From: Paramyrothecium sp. XJ0827
Lineage: Eukaryota; Ascomycota; Sordariomycetes; Hypocreales; Stachybotryaceae
NCBI GenBank assembly: GCA_020881915.1
Contig: JAJFPB010000004.1
Span: forward strand, 3,410,001-3,474,000
DNA length: 64,000 nucleotides
Direction: 5' to 3'
Shown here: piece by piece, positions 35,128 through 45,919 of the stretch
Numbering within the stretch: the first letter of the stretch is position 1
How the letters are laid out: every line of letters begins with the position of its first letter
The notes under the pieces: generated by a model
Databases searched by the model: none
Told to the model about the DNA's origin: nothing
What the model saw: only the letters and a program-made list of their open reading frames with translations
Position numbers and translations under genes: made by a program

Positions 35128-38021
35128 ATGGACCCGTCAAACCACCCACAAGCAGGGTCGCAGTCGCAGTCGTCATCGTACCGTTCCAACGACAACTCCC
35201 ACCTCCAACCCCAACACCACCACCACAACCACAACCAACATCACGGTAGCGACACCACCGCCGCCAACAACTACCCTTACGAACAGCATAAACGTATCCC
35301 TACAAACGTTCGCGAGAACTCTTCCATTGCCGCTCCGCAACCTCAATCCCATCACCTGCAAGCCCCCTTTGTCGGCCGCTTCACCGAGGAATGGGACGCT
35401 AGCCAGCGAGGCAGCTCCATCATCGACGGTCACCACGGCAAGATGCAGCGCTCCGCCTCCGTGCGCAGCTTCAACCCTGGCGATGACCAGCAGCAAATCG
35501 TCCTTCCCTCCAGGGGCAACACCCTCAAGAAGAGGAGCTCCTCCCGCCGCTCCGCCAGCTTGGGCCGCTCCGCCAGCCGGCGCAGCATGAAGGCGGGCAG
35601 CGTCAGAAGCCTCGCCCTCAACTCTACCTCAGACCCCGACGAGGCCCACAGCGCCTTCTACTGTCCCATACCGACCTCCGGCAACCCTACGGAGGTACTG
35701 GCAAATAGATTTCAGAGTAAGCGCCTAGTTGTTGCGCACACCTATCGTCGGTCGTAAAGGTGTATCGTGTGCTAACCGTGATCTCACAGCTTGGCGCAAG
35801 ATTCTGAAGGACCTCATAGCTTATTTCCGAGAGATTCAAACACATTACGAATCTCGCTCCAAGTCGCTCATCAAATTGGTCAATGCTTCCAACAACATTT
35901 CCACACCGCCAGGATTCCTGTCCTCTGGCGGCGTCGACGACGCATTGCAGTTCCTACGATCCTACAACAAGAACGCGGTGATGGAGGCCAACAAGTCCAA
36001 GGAGATTGAAGAGGATGTCATTCTGGCACTGACGGGCTTAAGGAGCGACTTGCAGCAGAAGATCAAGGAGATCAAGCACTTGTCTGGCGACTTCAAGAAT
36101 GCGGTGGACAAGGAAATGGACAATACCGCCAAGGCTGTGAAAGCTCTTGCTGATGTGCTGGGGAAAACTGAGGCAGATGCAGCCTCCACCACAGGCAAAC
36201 AGGATCCTTTCTTGTTGCGATTGGCTGTCGATCGTCAAGTAGAGCGCCAGATTGACGAGGAAAACTACCTCCACCAGGTGAGTGTGAATCGCGTAGCATC
36301 CCGACCCAAAAGAGCCGCGTGACTGATGAGACTAGGCATATCTCAACCTCGAAAGCTCCGGCCGAGAGCTGGAGTCGATTGTGGTCGGCGAGATTCAAAA
36401 AGCCTACAATGCGTACGCAGGAATCTTGAAGCGGGAGGCGGACAACGCTTATGGCGTTATCGAAGAGCTTCGCGAGGGCCCGATTTCCATGCCCAAGGAC
36501 CAGGAATGGACACACTTTGTGACCCACGATGACCAGTTTGTTGACCCATCAATCCCTCTCCGAAGCCCCGATCAGATCCATTATCCAGGCCAGGACCACA
36601 TTTCCGCCCAGGAAATCCGAGCCGGACTCCTGGAACGCAAGAGCAAGTACCTCAAAAGTTACACGGCAGGCTGGTAAGTTTAGACACCCACCCCCTGGTG
36701 GTTCTTCAAGGCGAAGCAAGCTAATACGGAGTCCAGGTACGTACTTTCTACTACTCATCTCCACGAGTTCAAGTCGGCAGACAAGGCGCAAGCCCCCGTC
36801 ATGTCTCTCTACCTGCCAGACCAGAAGCTAGGATCGCACTCGACCGAAGGCGGATCATCGAACAAGTTCATCCTCAAGGGACGACAGACCGGATCCATGC
36901 ACCGAGGCCACACCTGGGTCTTCCGCGCCGAAAGCCACGACACCATGATGGCCTGGTACGAGGACATCAAGGCTCTGACGGAGAAGTCGCCCGAGGAGCG
37001 CAGTCAATTTGTGCGCAGCCATTCGCGCAGCCTCAGCCAATCGTCGCGACGGTCCGCTAGCAGCGACGGCCTTGACGAAGACGAGGAAGACGAGCAACCG
37101 TTCTCGGCAGGATCCCAGATCGACGTCAACCCCGGCCCCAGGCCTGACGCGTTGTCTCGGCGATCGCAACAACCAGGTGGGCGGTTTCCATCAGATATCC
37201 AAGTCAATGCGCAGCGAGGCTTACAGGCCCCTCACTCGCCCTCTAGTGTAAGCTCTGGTGTCCAGGAACCGCAGCACACGGATCCCCAAGTGATTGCCGG
37301 CGCCGGCGCCTTGACTGGGGCAGCAGCAGCCGCAGGATACCACCATGGCCAGGCCGACGGCCACCAGAACTACACCCTCGGATACGGCGGCACCGGTGGA
37401 ACTACTATGGATACTATGCCGTCGCAGGCGGCAATTGCCAACCACGAGGCGCAACACGATGGCGTGAATCCTTACACAAGTGAGCCGCTGCACCAGCAGT
37501 CGCAGCCTACGCATCATCACGAGGATGCCACCTACATCGTTCCGGTAGTCGCGGCGGCGCAACCATACCAACAGCAGCCGCAAGCGGACCAGTTTGAAGA
37601 ATCTAACAACAACCGCAACCCGAGACACGAGCAGGAACATGCTGTGACTGGCGGACCCAACAACGGCGGGACGTTGGCCCGAGAGGCCCCTCAGGAGGCA
37701 CCTCAGGCCTACTTGAACGGCGATGCCCAGCCACTGAACGGAAGTGCTGGAGGCAACAACGTGAACATGCTCGCAGTCAATGCGGCCGGCTTCCCCAAGT
37801 CGGAGTCAGCTCATGAGGCGGAAGCGCTGGCGGTTCCTGAGATGGAGGCCAACGTGCCCCCAGCGTCGGCCATGACGGCAACCGACGACGATTCATTGTG
37901 GAGCAGAGAGACACCTGTGCGACCCACAAAGAACAACGTTAGGAACGACAGCGTGGCGACCATCTCGAACCTGCACATCCCAGGCGGTTACCCCAAAAGC
38001 ACCGTTGCAGAGAGCTCGTAA
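35128..38021 (+). CDS. SLM1: Slm1/Slm2-like PH-domain protein
   Basis: Slm proteins bind PI(4,5)P2 at the plasma membrane and link eisosomes with TORC2 signalling and actin organisation. Four exons, 35128-35716, 35790-36277, 36336-36673 and 36737-38021, give 899 residues. The N-terminus (about 1-195) is rich in Gln/Asn/His/Ser with a basic serine patch (SSSRRSASLGRSASRRS). A BAR-like coiled-coil domain follows at about 197-430, with WRKILKDLIAYFREIQTHYE and the hallmark VDRQVERQIDEENYLHQAYL across a splice join. The PH domain is at about 460-555 (GWYVLSTTHLHEFKSADK ... TMMAWYEDIKAL). The tail is long and disordered and ends SNLHIPGGYPKS. Introns have good donors (GTAAGC, GTGAGT, GTAAGT). Confidence 0.93.
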
Positions 38022-38387
38022 GGCCACAAGTGTTGTCCTCGTCATGTTTGCTTTTTCGTTTTCTTTATTTTTCTTTTCCCTCCTCGATTTTCCCGTCTCC
38101 TTGCGTCTTCCCAGCAATGTACAGTTTCAGGATGAATGGGCTGGCTTCTCCAAGGTAGTTCAAAGATGTACGAGTAACACCGGAGGGGCCGTGACAGTGG
38201 GCCGGTTTTCAAGAGTTTGGGTGTCAAAATGGGGGGTCTTCACTTTCTTCTTTTGCGCTTGGGTTGGTGAAACGGTGCTGCTGGGCAGGCGTTCGTTATG
38301 AGTATCGATGTCGAAGATTACCCTCGCTAGGCAGTGAAAATTCCATGCACAGTTTTGGATCAATCGCGTATGTTTTTGAATGAAGTG

Positions 38388-38393
38388 AATAAA
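38388..38393 (+). terminator. possible polyadenylation signal of SLM1
   Basis: AATAAA lies about 370 bases after the SLM1 stop in T/A-rich sequence. Fungal polyadenylation signals are loose, so this is only suggestive. Confidence 0.25.
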
Positions 38394-38905
38394 TGAAAGA
38401 CAGTGCAGTACGGCCTCTTTCTGCCCGATTTGTTTCTTTCTGATTCGTTCTCTGGAGAAGATTACCGATGAGCCTCAATTGTCATTCCTCGCCTTCTGAT
38501 CGACTTACACAGCTTATAAAAAAAAAAGGGGTTTCATCAAGATACGCACAACCTCGTGGCTGCAGCTCCATCAGGAAACCCCGCCAAAAAGTTGTTCCGC
38601 GCGATCGAACGAACCCCCCACCACCATGCCCCCTCATGGGCCAATCAGATCGCGCCTAGGAGAGCTTTGCACTTCCGCGCAAGGCCTCGAAAATTTCACC
38701 TTAGCACAAGCCAGGTTTGGAAAAAAAATAATCCTAAAAAAGTATCACGAACAAACCCGACAAACGACCCGGTTCCTCCACCCCCCCCCAAGGAAAACCT
38801 GCCAACGCTTTCTTGGGAACGAGAACCACCCGGCTTCACCGACTTCCTTGCCCGACAGAAACGAAGGGGGGAAACACCAGAAGTTCAATTGGCCCGCGCC
38901 TGCAA

Positions 38906-38934
38906 CTCCCCTTCTACTTCTTCTTTTTCTTTTT
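38906..38934 (+). promoter_or_regulatory. pyrimidine tract before GAR1 start
   Basis: A nearly pure C/T run (CTTCTACTTCTTC and similar) ends about ten bases before the GAR1 ATG. Such tracts are typical of strongly expressed fungal genes, where they often sit at or near transcription start sites. Its role here is inferred from position. Confidence 0.45.
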
Positions 38935-38943
38935 GGTCCAACC

Positions 38944-39981
38944 ATGTCTTTCCGAGGCGGAGGCTTTCGAGGTGGCCGCGGCGGCGCTCCTCGCGGTGGA
39001 GGTATGTTGCTTTCTTCTTTTCTGCTTTGCCCTGCCTACCTCGTCTCCGGAGGGCGACGAGACGTTATGGGCCTCGTTTGGAGCTTTGGGAGACGGCGAG
39101 GGCCCGGCTGTCTGGAGATCAATTGGGAAAGTTTTTTCGGCGGCTGACGGTGTGTTTGCTTCGGATTAGGTCGCGGCGGTTTCCAGCAGCGAGACTTTGG
39201 TCCCCCGGCTACGGTTCTAGGTACGAAAACCCAATCCAACCCCATTCCCATCTATCTGCAGCGAATTGGTGGCTGCTCCTGCTTCTCCTCCCCTTAAGCG
39301 CCAGGGTCACCGATGACGGCACCCCTACCCGAAGGGAGGGAAGCAGCGTGTTGTTGCGCGAGGAGCAAAGAAAACGTGGTCTGGAGAAAATCCAAAGAAC
39401 TCGTGTGAGCTAACCTTCCTTTTTTCCCACCTGCAGAGATGGGCAAGTTCATGCACGCCTGCGAGGGCGAGATGTTCTGCGAGTCCATCAACCCCAAGAT
39501 CCCCCAGTTCAACGCCCAGATCTTCCTCGAGAACAAGACGGCCGTCGGCAAGGTCGACGAGGTCCTCGGCCCCATCAACCAGGTCTTCTTCACCATCAAG
39601 CCCTCCGAGGGCATCCAGGCCACCTCCTTCAAGGAGGGCGACAAGTTCTACATTGCCGGCGAGAAGCTCCTCCCCTTTGAGCGCTTCCTGCCCAAGCCCA
39701 AGCCCCCGCCCGGCGCCCCCAAGCCCAAGCGCGCCGGCGGTGGCGGCCGCGGCGGCCCTCGTGGTGGCGGACGCGGTGGCTTCGGCGGCCGTGGCGGCGG
39801 TCGCGGAGGTGGCGGCGGCTTCGGTGGTCGCGGTGGCGGCCGTGGAGGCAGCGGCTTTGGCGGACGCGGCGGTGGTCGTGGCGGCAGCGGTTTCGGCGGC
39901 GGCGGCCGAGGCGGTGGCGGTGGTGGACGCGGACGCGGCGGCTTCAGCAGGGGAGGCGGCGGCGGCGGCGGTCGCTACTAA
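38944..39981 (+). CDS. GAR1: H/ACA snoRNP protein Gar1
   Basis: Gar1 is a core nucleolar protein of H/ACA particles, which convert uridine to pseudouridine in rRNA. Three exons, 38944-39001, 39170-39220 and 39437-39981, give 217 residues, close to the yeast 205. A short N-terminal RGG domain ([14 protein letters not shown]) is spread over exons 1 and 2. The conserved beta-barrel core follows at about 37-130 ([55 protein letters not shown]). The C-terminus is about 80 residues of nearly pure RGG/FGG repeats, which bind RNA and are usually arginine-methylated. The two introns (168 and 216 nt) are two to four times longer than nearly all others in the window. It converges on the MFS gene. Confidence 0.96.
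39040..39061 (+). other. hairpin in GAR1 intron 1
   Basis: CTCGTC and GACGAG form a six-base-pair perfect stem around a ten-base loop inside the first GAR1 intron. I see no convincing box C/D or H/ACA signature around it, so it is noted as structure only. Confidence 0.4.
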
Positions 39982-40467
39982 GCAGAGCGCCGGATCCTGA
40001 GAAGGTTGCGGAGTCTTCAGAGCCACGATCAACAGCATTGCTAGAGAGATGGAGGGGGAAAGGACCAAGACGGGGGTCGCATGTGTCGCTGCAAAGGTGG
40101 TTTCTCTGTCACAGGAAATAACGGCGTTCTACGGGTATTGGGTTTTGAGCTAACTGTTTATCATCTTTGCTCTGGCTTATGGTTCCTCCTGTCCTCTTTT
40201 TTATGTCCAGCTCCTCCGTGGTGAAGGGAGGGTGAGGATTATGTACAGACACCATGGATACGAGAATCGAAAAAAAAGAAATGGGAACGAAAGAATAAGA
40301 AGAAAGAAGCTAGATGACACTCTTGCTGTGCCCATGATCATCGTATGATTGCTATTCAACATCTCGACGTTACATCGTCGTCAGGTTAAGCCTCGTCTAT
40401 CTGGGGTATCGTTTTGCTTGCGCCTCGCTGACGCAAATCCTCTTGAAATGCAAGCCGTCCATCCATG
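39982..40467. other. shared 3' region of GAR1 and MFS gene
   Basis: This 486-bp spacer lies between convergent genes. It contains A-rich stretches (about 40268-40310) consistent with 3' untranslated sequence. No other feature is seen. Confidence 0.5.
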
Positions 40468-42804
40468 TCAACGTCGTGAATGACTCGTGATTAGTAAACT
40501 TAGTGAAAGAACAACTCCTAAACACCCGAGCCCAATGCCCATGTATTGAGCCCCCCTATATCCAGCTAGGGTAGTCTCCGGCCTCCCATTGAGTGACCTC
40601 TCAATCGCACCCGAAACGCCCAGAGCAACAGAAACGGCAAACATCACAAGCGCAAATCCCAGGGCCGTTGGCGTGGCCGGGAATTTGGCTGCCGCGGTGT
40701 TGCAGAGTAGCCGCATGGCGGACTGTGTGACGATAACCACTCCCGGTGACACGAGAAGGATGCTGAAGAAGGTTGACCGCCAGTAGACCTCCTCAGCAGG
40801 GGATGTGGCCATGAGAACGAAGCCAATGCAACTTAATAATGTAGTGGCAGACAGGAGCACTTCTGGACTCGCAATATATGGAGCCAGGTACAAGGCAACG
40901 GCGCTGGCAATGCTGACTAGAGCCAAGGGTATCAGGCCGGCGCTGGTGAGAATTGGCGACCATGCTCGCAAGTGCTCGAGTATCTGAACCAAGTACCATA
41001 GCCAAATGAAGAACGACGCCCAGTAGGTGGCTAAACAAGCAAACGGGATACAAACTCTACTCGTTATGGCCCCTGCTGGCAGAATTGGCCGAGGAGCCAT
41101 CCGCTCGTTGTACAGGAACGCAGCCAGAGAGATGGCCCCAAGAATTATTAGTAGGTAAGGATAGGGTTTGTTGGATGGAACAAGAGAGAGGAGATTTAGC
41201 CCAACAGTGAGAAGGATGGTTCCCAAGGCGCAGGTGAGCATCCCAAGAGCGTCAAGCCGGTTCCACCAGCGGTCGTAGGCGGTGTCATCTCTTTTCCTCT
41301 CCGGGGGCGCAAGTACCAGGAATCCCAGAACCCCAAGCGCGAGTGAAATGAGAGCCAAGGAGACGAAGGACCACTTCCAATTGGCGGGTGTGGCAAACAG
41401 GGCAGTTACAATGCCTCCAACAACGAAGCCAACTACCCCTGATATGGTCATTAGTGTATTAGAAACATTGGAGGGCTGAGCCTGGTGCAGCATGTCGGCG
41501 ATGGCAGGAACCAAAAATGCTAGACTGGCGCCCTGCATGGCCCGACAACTGCAAACAAAGGCGGCACCCGATGCGCCAGATCGCTGAACTTGACCAGCAA
41601 GAGCGACCAGCTCTGTCCAGAGCATGAGCCACATGAGACTCCCGACAACGACAATTTTGTAGCCAAAGACGCTTGCGACTCGAGAGCCGGGCAACGTAAG
41701 CGCCGCAGCACTTGGAAAGCACGCAGAAAAGATCCATAATATCTCTCCGGGCTTTTGTGCGTCTGTGCCAGAGAAGGACTCGCCAATAGTGCGGGCAGGC
41801 ACAAGAGTCTGCGCAAAAACCACCCCAACAATGGCATGGACCATAAGCATGGTTCCGATGAAAATGCTAGAGTTGGACGTAAGCGATACCGGCGAAGGAG
41901 GTAGCGGCTTGGAATCATTTGGCTGGCCTGAGGCGGACAGCATCTTGTTTGTGTGCAAAGTGAATGGCTCCGTTTTGGGATCTTCAAGACCCAGGTACAG
42001 ACTGCCTGGAAGTGAGGCTGTCTCGCCATCGCTCTCAAAGGAGGAGTAATCTGACTGGTGCATGCGCAGACCATCCTGGTGACTGGCAACCTCAAACCGC
42101 CATGAACCAGATGGAGTTAAAGCTCGAGACTTCAGCGACGGTACCAGCCCGACATTTGTAGTGCTGGACAGTCTGTATGAGTAGAGGCAGTCGGACGTAG
42201 CAAGGTGTGAGTCGGGAACAGTCGAAAAAGTGGCATAAGACTCGCGGCCAAAGTTGCTCATGCTCGGTTCTCGAGGCGTTATCGGTAGCTCCAGTGGGGG
42301 TGGCAGTCTCGGGCTTGCAAGGTCCAAGAATATGGTGATGTCGAACGAGGAGCGGTCTACGCTCTCGAGACGTTTGGCCGTCGGAATAGGGATAGCTGAC
42401 GTGTGGAGAGTCAGATCACGAGGACTGCACGGAGAAGCTTCAAGCGGTGTTTGGAGACTCAAAGCCGACTTTCTGCTAAGTGTAGGGGTGAGAGGCGAGA
42501 CCACGTGGGCATCCATCGAGATCATTTGGCATGCGGCCAGGCGCATGCTATTTTTCTTGGGAAAATGCTTCTCGGAAGCGCTGCGTGTTAGCAACATTCC
42601 CCGCTCATACGGAGTTGTTACGCGCGGAAGCTGAGTTCGTGATCGTTGAAGGGTCGGCTGAGAGTTCTGCCACGGTCGTAACGGGATAACGCTCTGGGCT
42701 GGCTTCACCACATCAACCCTCCTCTTGGGGAAGAGGGTTCCCGAAAGTTCCACATCTTCTTCATCGTCCCCTAGACCGGAAAGAAAAAAGCCAGACACAT
42801 CCAT
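40468..42804 (-). CDS. MFS transporter, 14-span type, with long cytosolic N-terminus
   Basis: This is a major facilitator superfamily membrane transporter, probably proton-driven; the substrate is unknown. One exon gives 778 residues. About 305 residues precede the first membrane span, rich in Ser, Thr and Pro with many SP/TP sites (VSPLTPTLSRKS, ITPREPS). That tail is several times longer than usual for the family and suggests regulation by phosphorylation. I count 14 hydrophobic spans from about residue 310 to the end, as in DHA2-type drug transporters. SCRAMQGASLAFLVPAIADML matches the conserved span-4/5 region, and a long charged loop (APPERKRDDTAYDRWWNR) lies between spans 6 and 7. The C-terminus is short (SHSRR). 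It diverges from the dehydrogenase gene 2 kb away. Confidence 0.85.
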   Translation of the reverse strand: MDVSGFFLSGLGDDEEDVELSGTLFPKRRVDVVKPAQSVIPLRPWQNSQPTLQRSRTQLPRVTTPYERGMLLTRSASEKHFPKKNSMRLAACQMISMDAHVVSPLTPTLSRKSALSLQTPLEASPCSPRDLTLHTSAIPIPTAKRLESVDRSSFDITIFLDLASPRLPPPLELPITPREPSMSNFGRESYATFSTVPDSHLATSDCLYSYRLSSTTNVGLVPSLKSRALTPSGSWRFEVASHQDGLRMHQSDYSSFESDGETASLPGSLYLGLEDPKTEPFTLHTNKMLSASGQPNDSKPLPPSPVSLTSNSSIFIGTMLMVHAIVGVVFAQTLVPARTIGESFSGTDAQKPGEILWIFSACFPSAAALTLPGSRVASVFGYKIVVVGSLMWLMLWTELVALAGQVQRSGASGAAFVCSCRAMQGASLAFLVPAIADMLHQAQPSNVSNTLMTISGVVGFVVGGIVTALFATPANWKWSFVSLALISLALGVLGFLVLAPPERKRDDTAYDRWWNRLDALGMLTCALGTILLTVGLNLLSLVPSNKPYPYLLIILGAISLAAFLYNERMAPRPILPAGAITSRVCIPFACLATYWASFFIWLWYLVQILEHLRAWSPILTSAGLIPLALVSIASAVALYLAPYIASPEVLLSATTLLSCIGFVLMATSPAEEVYWRSTFFSILLVSPGVVIVTQSAMRLLCNTAAAKFPATPTALGFALVMFAVSVALGVSGAIERSLNGRPETTLAGYRGAQYMGIGLGCLGVVLSLSLLITSHSRR

Positions 42805-44881
42805 AGGTGAGGCTTGTTGGAGATACTATCATCAGATGGTGGAAGTTGGCCGCATCAACTGTAAGTCATGAATAACTCGTCAGTAACAATGCCGTGCATC
42901 TTTTTCAAGTGTCAATGAGTAGACGCTTGTGGCGGCTGATATGGTGAGTGCCAGAGAGCAATAGTAGGGTTCATACCTAGCGGCCTGTGGCATGGTCTCG
43001 TGGCCGGCCTGATTGACCGCAACGGGGAATTTGATAGAAGATGGAAATGTACGATATGATACGATATGATACTGGGGAAGAAGGAGAAGAAGAGGCTTAG
43101 GCTGTTGAAGTCGGGACTGTATCGAACTTCATTCGTCCCATGAGTTGGCCCTTGTGCTGCACACGTTTCGGAGGGTAAGCCAAAACGGCGGCCAGGCCAT
43201 GGATTTGGGCTCGGACTTGGGCCAAGCAGCACCTCAGCACCTCCCCGGGGATGAGGCATAGGGACCGCCATTCGAGGCATTCTGGAACGTGGTGTTGGCT
43301 GGTAGTCTACCGTGCATGTGGGATTGGCAGGCATGCAAGCGCCGAGCGCCTGGAAGGATGCGGGACCCTTGCGGGTGTGCCGATGGGGCTCATCTTAGCT
43401 GCATCTGCATCTGCGCGGCGGCGGCAAGGAGCGCGGGCGATGGGCAGCTTCGCCGTGATCTTAATAAGCTCTGCCCATAAGTAATCGATGGCAGGGCCCG
43501 CCGCCCACGCGTAAGGTGCCCAAGTCAGCCGTGCCTGCAAAAGGATCGAGTCGTGGAACGCGGGCTTATTCAAGCTCTCTTTATTTTTGAGGCGGTGACA
43601 GGATGAGGACGAAGACAACGACGCCGATTTGAGCTTGTCATTTCATACCCGTCCTTCTTGCATCATCCCCCCGGCCATTTCTTCAGCAGCCTGCGTGGCA
43701 CAGGCCATGGGGTTTTGAAAGCGCGCGTCTCAAGGGGTCCCCTCCCCCTTCTCCTCTTTGTGGTAGCCGCCGGCTTGCTGCTGACTACCTTAGCCCAGGG
43801 TGATTTTGGTGCTGGTGTCGGTTGGGTGCTGTGCGTGTTGATGCAGCAGTTGGGATGCGATGAGTTCGCGGACTCGGAAATGAACCAAGTACCTCGACGT
43901 TGTTGAGGAAAGCGCTCAAGGTTGACTAACAACAGAGCCACGCAGAAACAGGAAGGAGCATCCTTTCTTTATAGCTTAATCTCAACCACATCGCCATTCG
44001 TCATCTCGTTGCATTTCATCTTATTTCGCCTCATTTAATTTCAAGTGTGTTGATCATTAGGAAGCGATAGATTCCAAAGTGGACGCGCCCCTACTCGACC
44101 TTTTGTACATTCAGCCTTCTTTCGTTGCTAGTAGCCCCCCTCCTCCTTCCTCTCTCTCCTCGCCCATGTTTGCTGTTCGGTAAAGTCGGCAGGGTCGTCA
44201 GGCCTGATGGTGAGAGCCATGCCACGGCAGCGTAAGAGGTCTCTTGCGTCCGCAAACGCCCACCGCTGTTCCCGGCTGTTCATGCAGTTGGTTGCGTGGG
44301 GCTAAACGCTCCAAGCAAATGGGTGGGGGAGAGCGTCTAAGTCTTAGACGACGGCAAATCCTGGCCTCGGCTCTGTATCATCCTCTCTACTCAGATACTG
44401 AACGTCGCCTTGGGTGCGTAATGCAGAATGCAGAAGAATTGTTCACTAATCTCACTCTGACATTCCATCAACTCACGCCGGACATAAGAGTTGCAACTAG
44501 ACCAAATGATGACAATTCAGCCCACCGTGTCGCGCCGGAGTGCCGCGGTTTTTGCGGGCATTTGCGGATCTCTGCGGATGTTGCGGGCTTTGTTCACGGC
44601 CTTTTCGTCGGCGGGTATCAGAATCACCGCATCGACCCATGATATCTAGAACACGATAACCTCCTAAGCTGCAGCCTCGCCATCTGACAAAGCATGAAAT
44701 ACTTGGTGGCCCATCGTGTGATTCAGGGATATGATTATATATCAACATTCACTGAGAGTAGATAAAAGGACACTTTCTCGCCATGTAGAATAGACGCCAT
44801 CTGAGAATCATCATCATCCTCATTCATACCGGAAACCACTATTCCAGACTTTCCATAAAAGAAACCATTCACCTGAAGAAA
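42805..44881. other. intergenic region between MFS gene and dehydrogenase gene
   Basis: The genes read outward across 2.1 kb. A short tandem repeat of ATGATACGAT units lies at about 43050-43073. Open frames at 43251-43618 and 43658-43941 overlap on opposite strands and show no family signal. Promoters of both genes are presumably here. Confidence 0.45.
43050..43073. repeat. ATGATACGAT tandem repeat
   Basis: A ten-base unit is repeated about two and a half times in the MFS upstream region. It is small and may be incidental. Confidence 0.6.
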
Positions 44882-45887
44882 ATGCCTTCATATCTAATCA
44901 CCGGAGCAAGCCGCGGCCTGGGATTAGGCTTCGCGACCGTACTGGTTCGCCTCTCCTCCCTTCCCCTTCCATCTGCCGTGTCCAGTTGACTTACACGAAC
45001 CACTACGCCACAAAACAGCTCAAGGACCCCAACAACGTTGTCGTTGCAACAGCCCGCAACCCATCCGCATCCGAAGGTCTGCAAAAGCTCAAGGTTGCGT
45101 ACCCGGATGGTCGTCTTCACATCGTCCAGCTCGACGTCACGGACGTTGAGAGCGTCCGCAAGGCTGCAGAGGAGACGACGCGCCTGCTTCCTTCCGGCCT
45201 TGACAACCTCATCAGCAATGCCGGTCCGGATTATCCGCAGACGCCATTCGAGGACATGTACGTTTTCATTGTTCCCCGCGCGTCCCGTGGCTGTCTAACG
45301 AGCTTCACACTGACTTGGCGATGCTTAGTGACTTCGACGTGCTAATGGAAGAGGTTGGCTTTAACTTGAAGGCTACCATTGCCGTTATCCGCGAATTCCT
45401 TCCCCTAGTGCGCAAAAGTGAGGGCAAGAAAATCGCCGTCATCTCGTCAGCTCTGGGCTCCATTCAGCAAGGCTATCAGATGGTCGGTCTTGCAAATGCC
45501 TATTCCGTTTCCAAGGCTGCCCTGAACATGTCAGTATAAATCATCCCTTTTTCACATAAAACTTCCGTACTAATTCCTGTCCCAGGCTTGTCAGGAAATG
45601 GAGTTCGTATCTCAAGAATGATGGCATTACCACAGCTATCATCCATCCCGGTACGTCCTTCTCGTCTATGAACTAGTATCTACCTGCTCACACATCATGC
45701 AACAGGGTGGTCCGGCCACACCCAGATCGGCAGCAGTATCGCAGACTGGGTAGCAAAATACGCACCCGGGCTTCCGAACCTTCCTGTTGAGAAGTCGGCT
45801 GAGGACTGTATGAATGTCTTGAACAACTGGACAACCGAGGATAATGGCGGATTTTTCAACCACGATGGAACAAAGCTCCCATGGTAG
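44882..45887 (+). CDS. short-chain dehydrogenase/reductase
   Basis: This is an NAD(P)-dependent oxidoreductase of the classical SDR family; the substrate is unknown. Five exons, 44882-44944, 45019-45257, 45329-45529, 45586-45650 and 45706-45887, give 249 residues, the usual SDR length. The Rossmann cofactor motif TGASRGLG is at residues 7-14, the SNAG motif at 87-90, and the catalytic set is Ser140, Tyr159 and Lys163 (AYSVSKAALN). The C-terminal HPGWSGHTQIGS follows. Arg34 after the second strand (ATARN) favours NADP over NAD. Donors of introns 1 and 3 (GTTCGC, GTCAGT) are weak, but the joins restore the family sequence. Its stop lies only 32 bp from the stop of the convergent Zn2Cys6 gene. 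It resembles small carbonyl reductases of fungal secondary metabolism. Confidence 0.9.
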
Positions 45888-45919
45888 AGCTTGTAACCCA
45901 ACTGCTGTCAGAATACCGA

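Larger units (their letters stand above)
38022..38943. other. intergenic region, SLM1 3' flank and GAR1 promoter
   Basis: The first 400 bases are T-rich, as expected of a 3' region, with an AATAAA at 38388-38393. A poly-A run follows a TATAA-like word at about 38515-38528. The last 40 bases before GAR1 are pyrimidine-rich. The open frame 38556-39413 crosses the GAR1 start and is a shadow. Confidence 0.5.

Noticed and set aside
38018..38114. Possible extra intron over the SLM1 stop (GTAAGG ... CCCAG) giving a longer C-terminus
   Set aside because: There is no good branch site, and the current end (HIPGGYPKS) looks like the normal family C-terminus. The added sequence reads like 3' untranslated DNA.
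38556..39413. 285-residue frame over the GAR1 promoter and first exons
   Set aside because: It runs through the GAR1 start and splice sites in another frame, and its protein is low-complexity Arg/Pro/Ser.
39325..40068. Ala-rich open frame antisense to GAR1
   Set aside because: It is the reverse reading of the Gly/Arg repeat codons and has no start context or homology.
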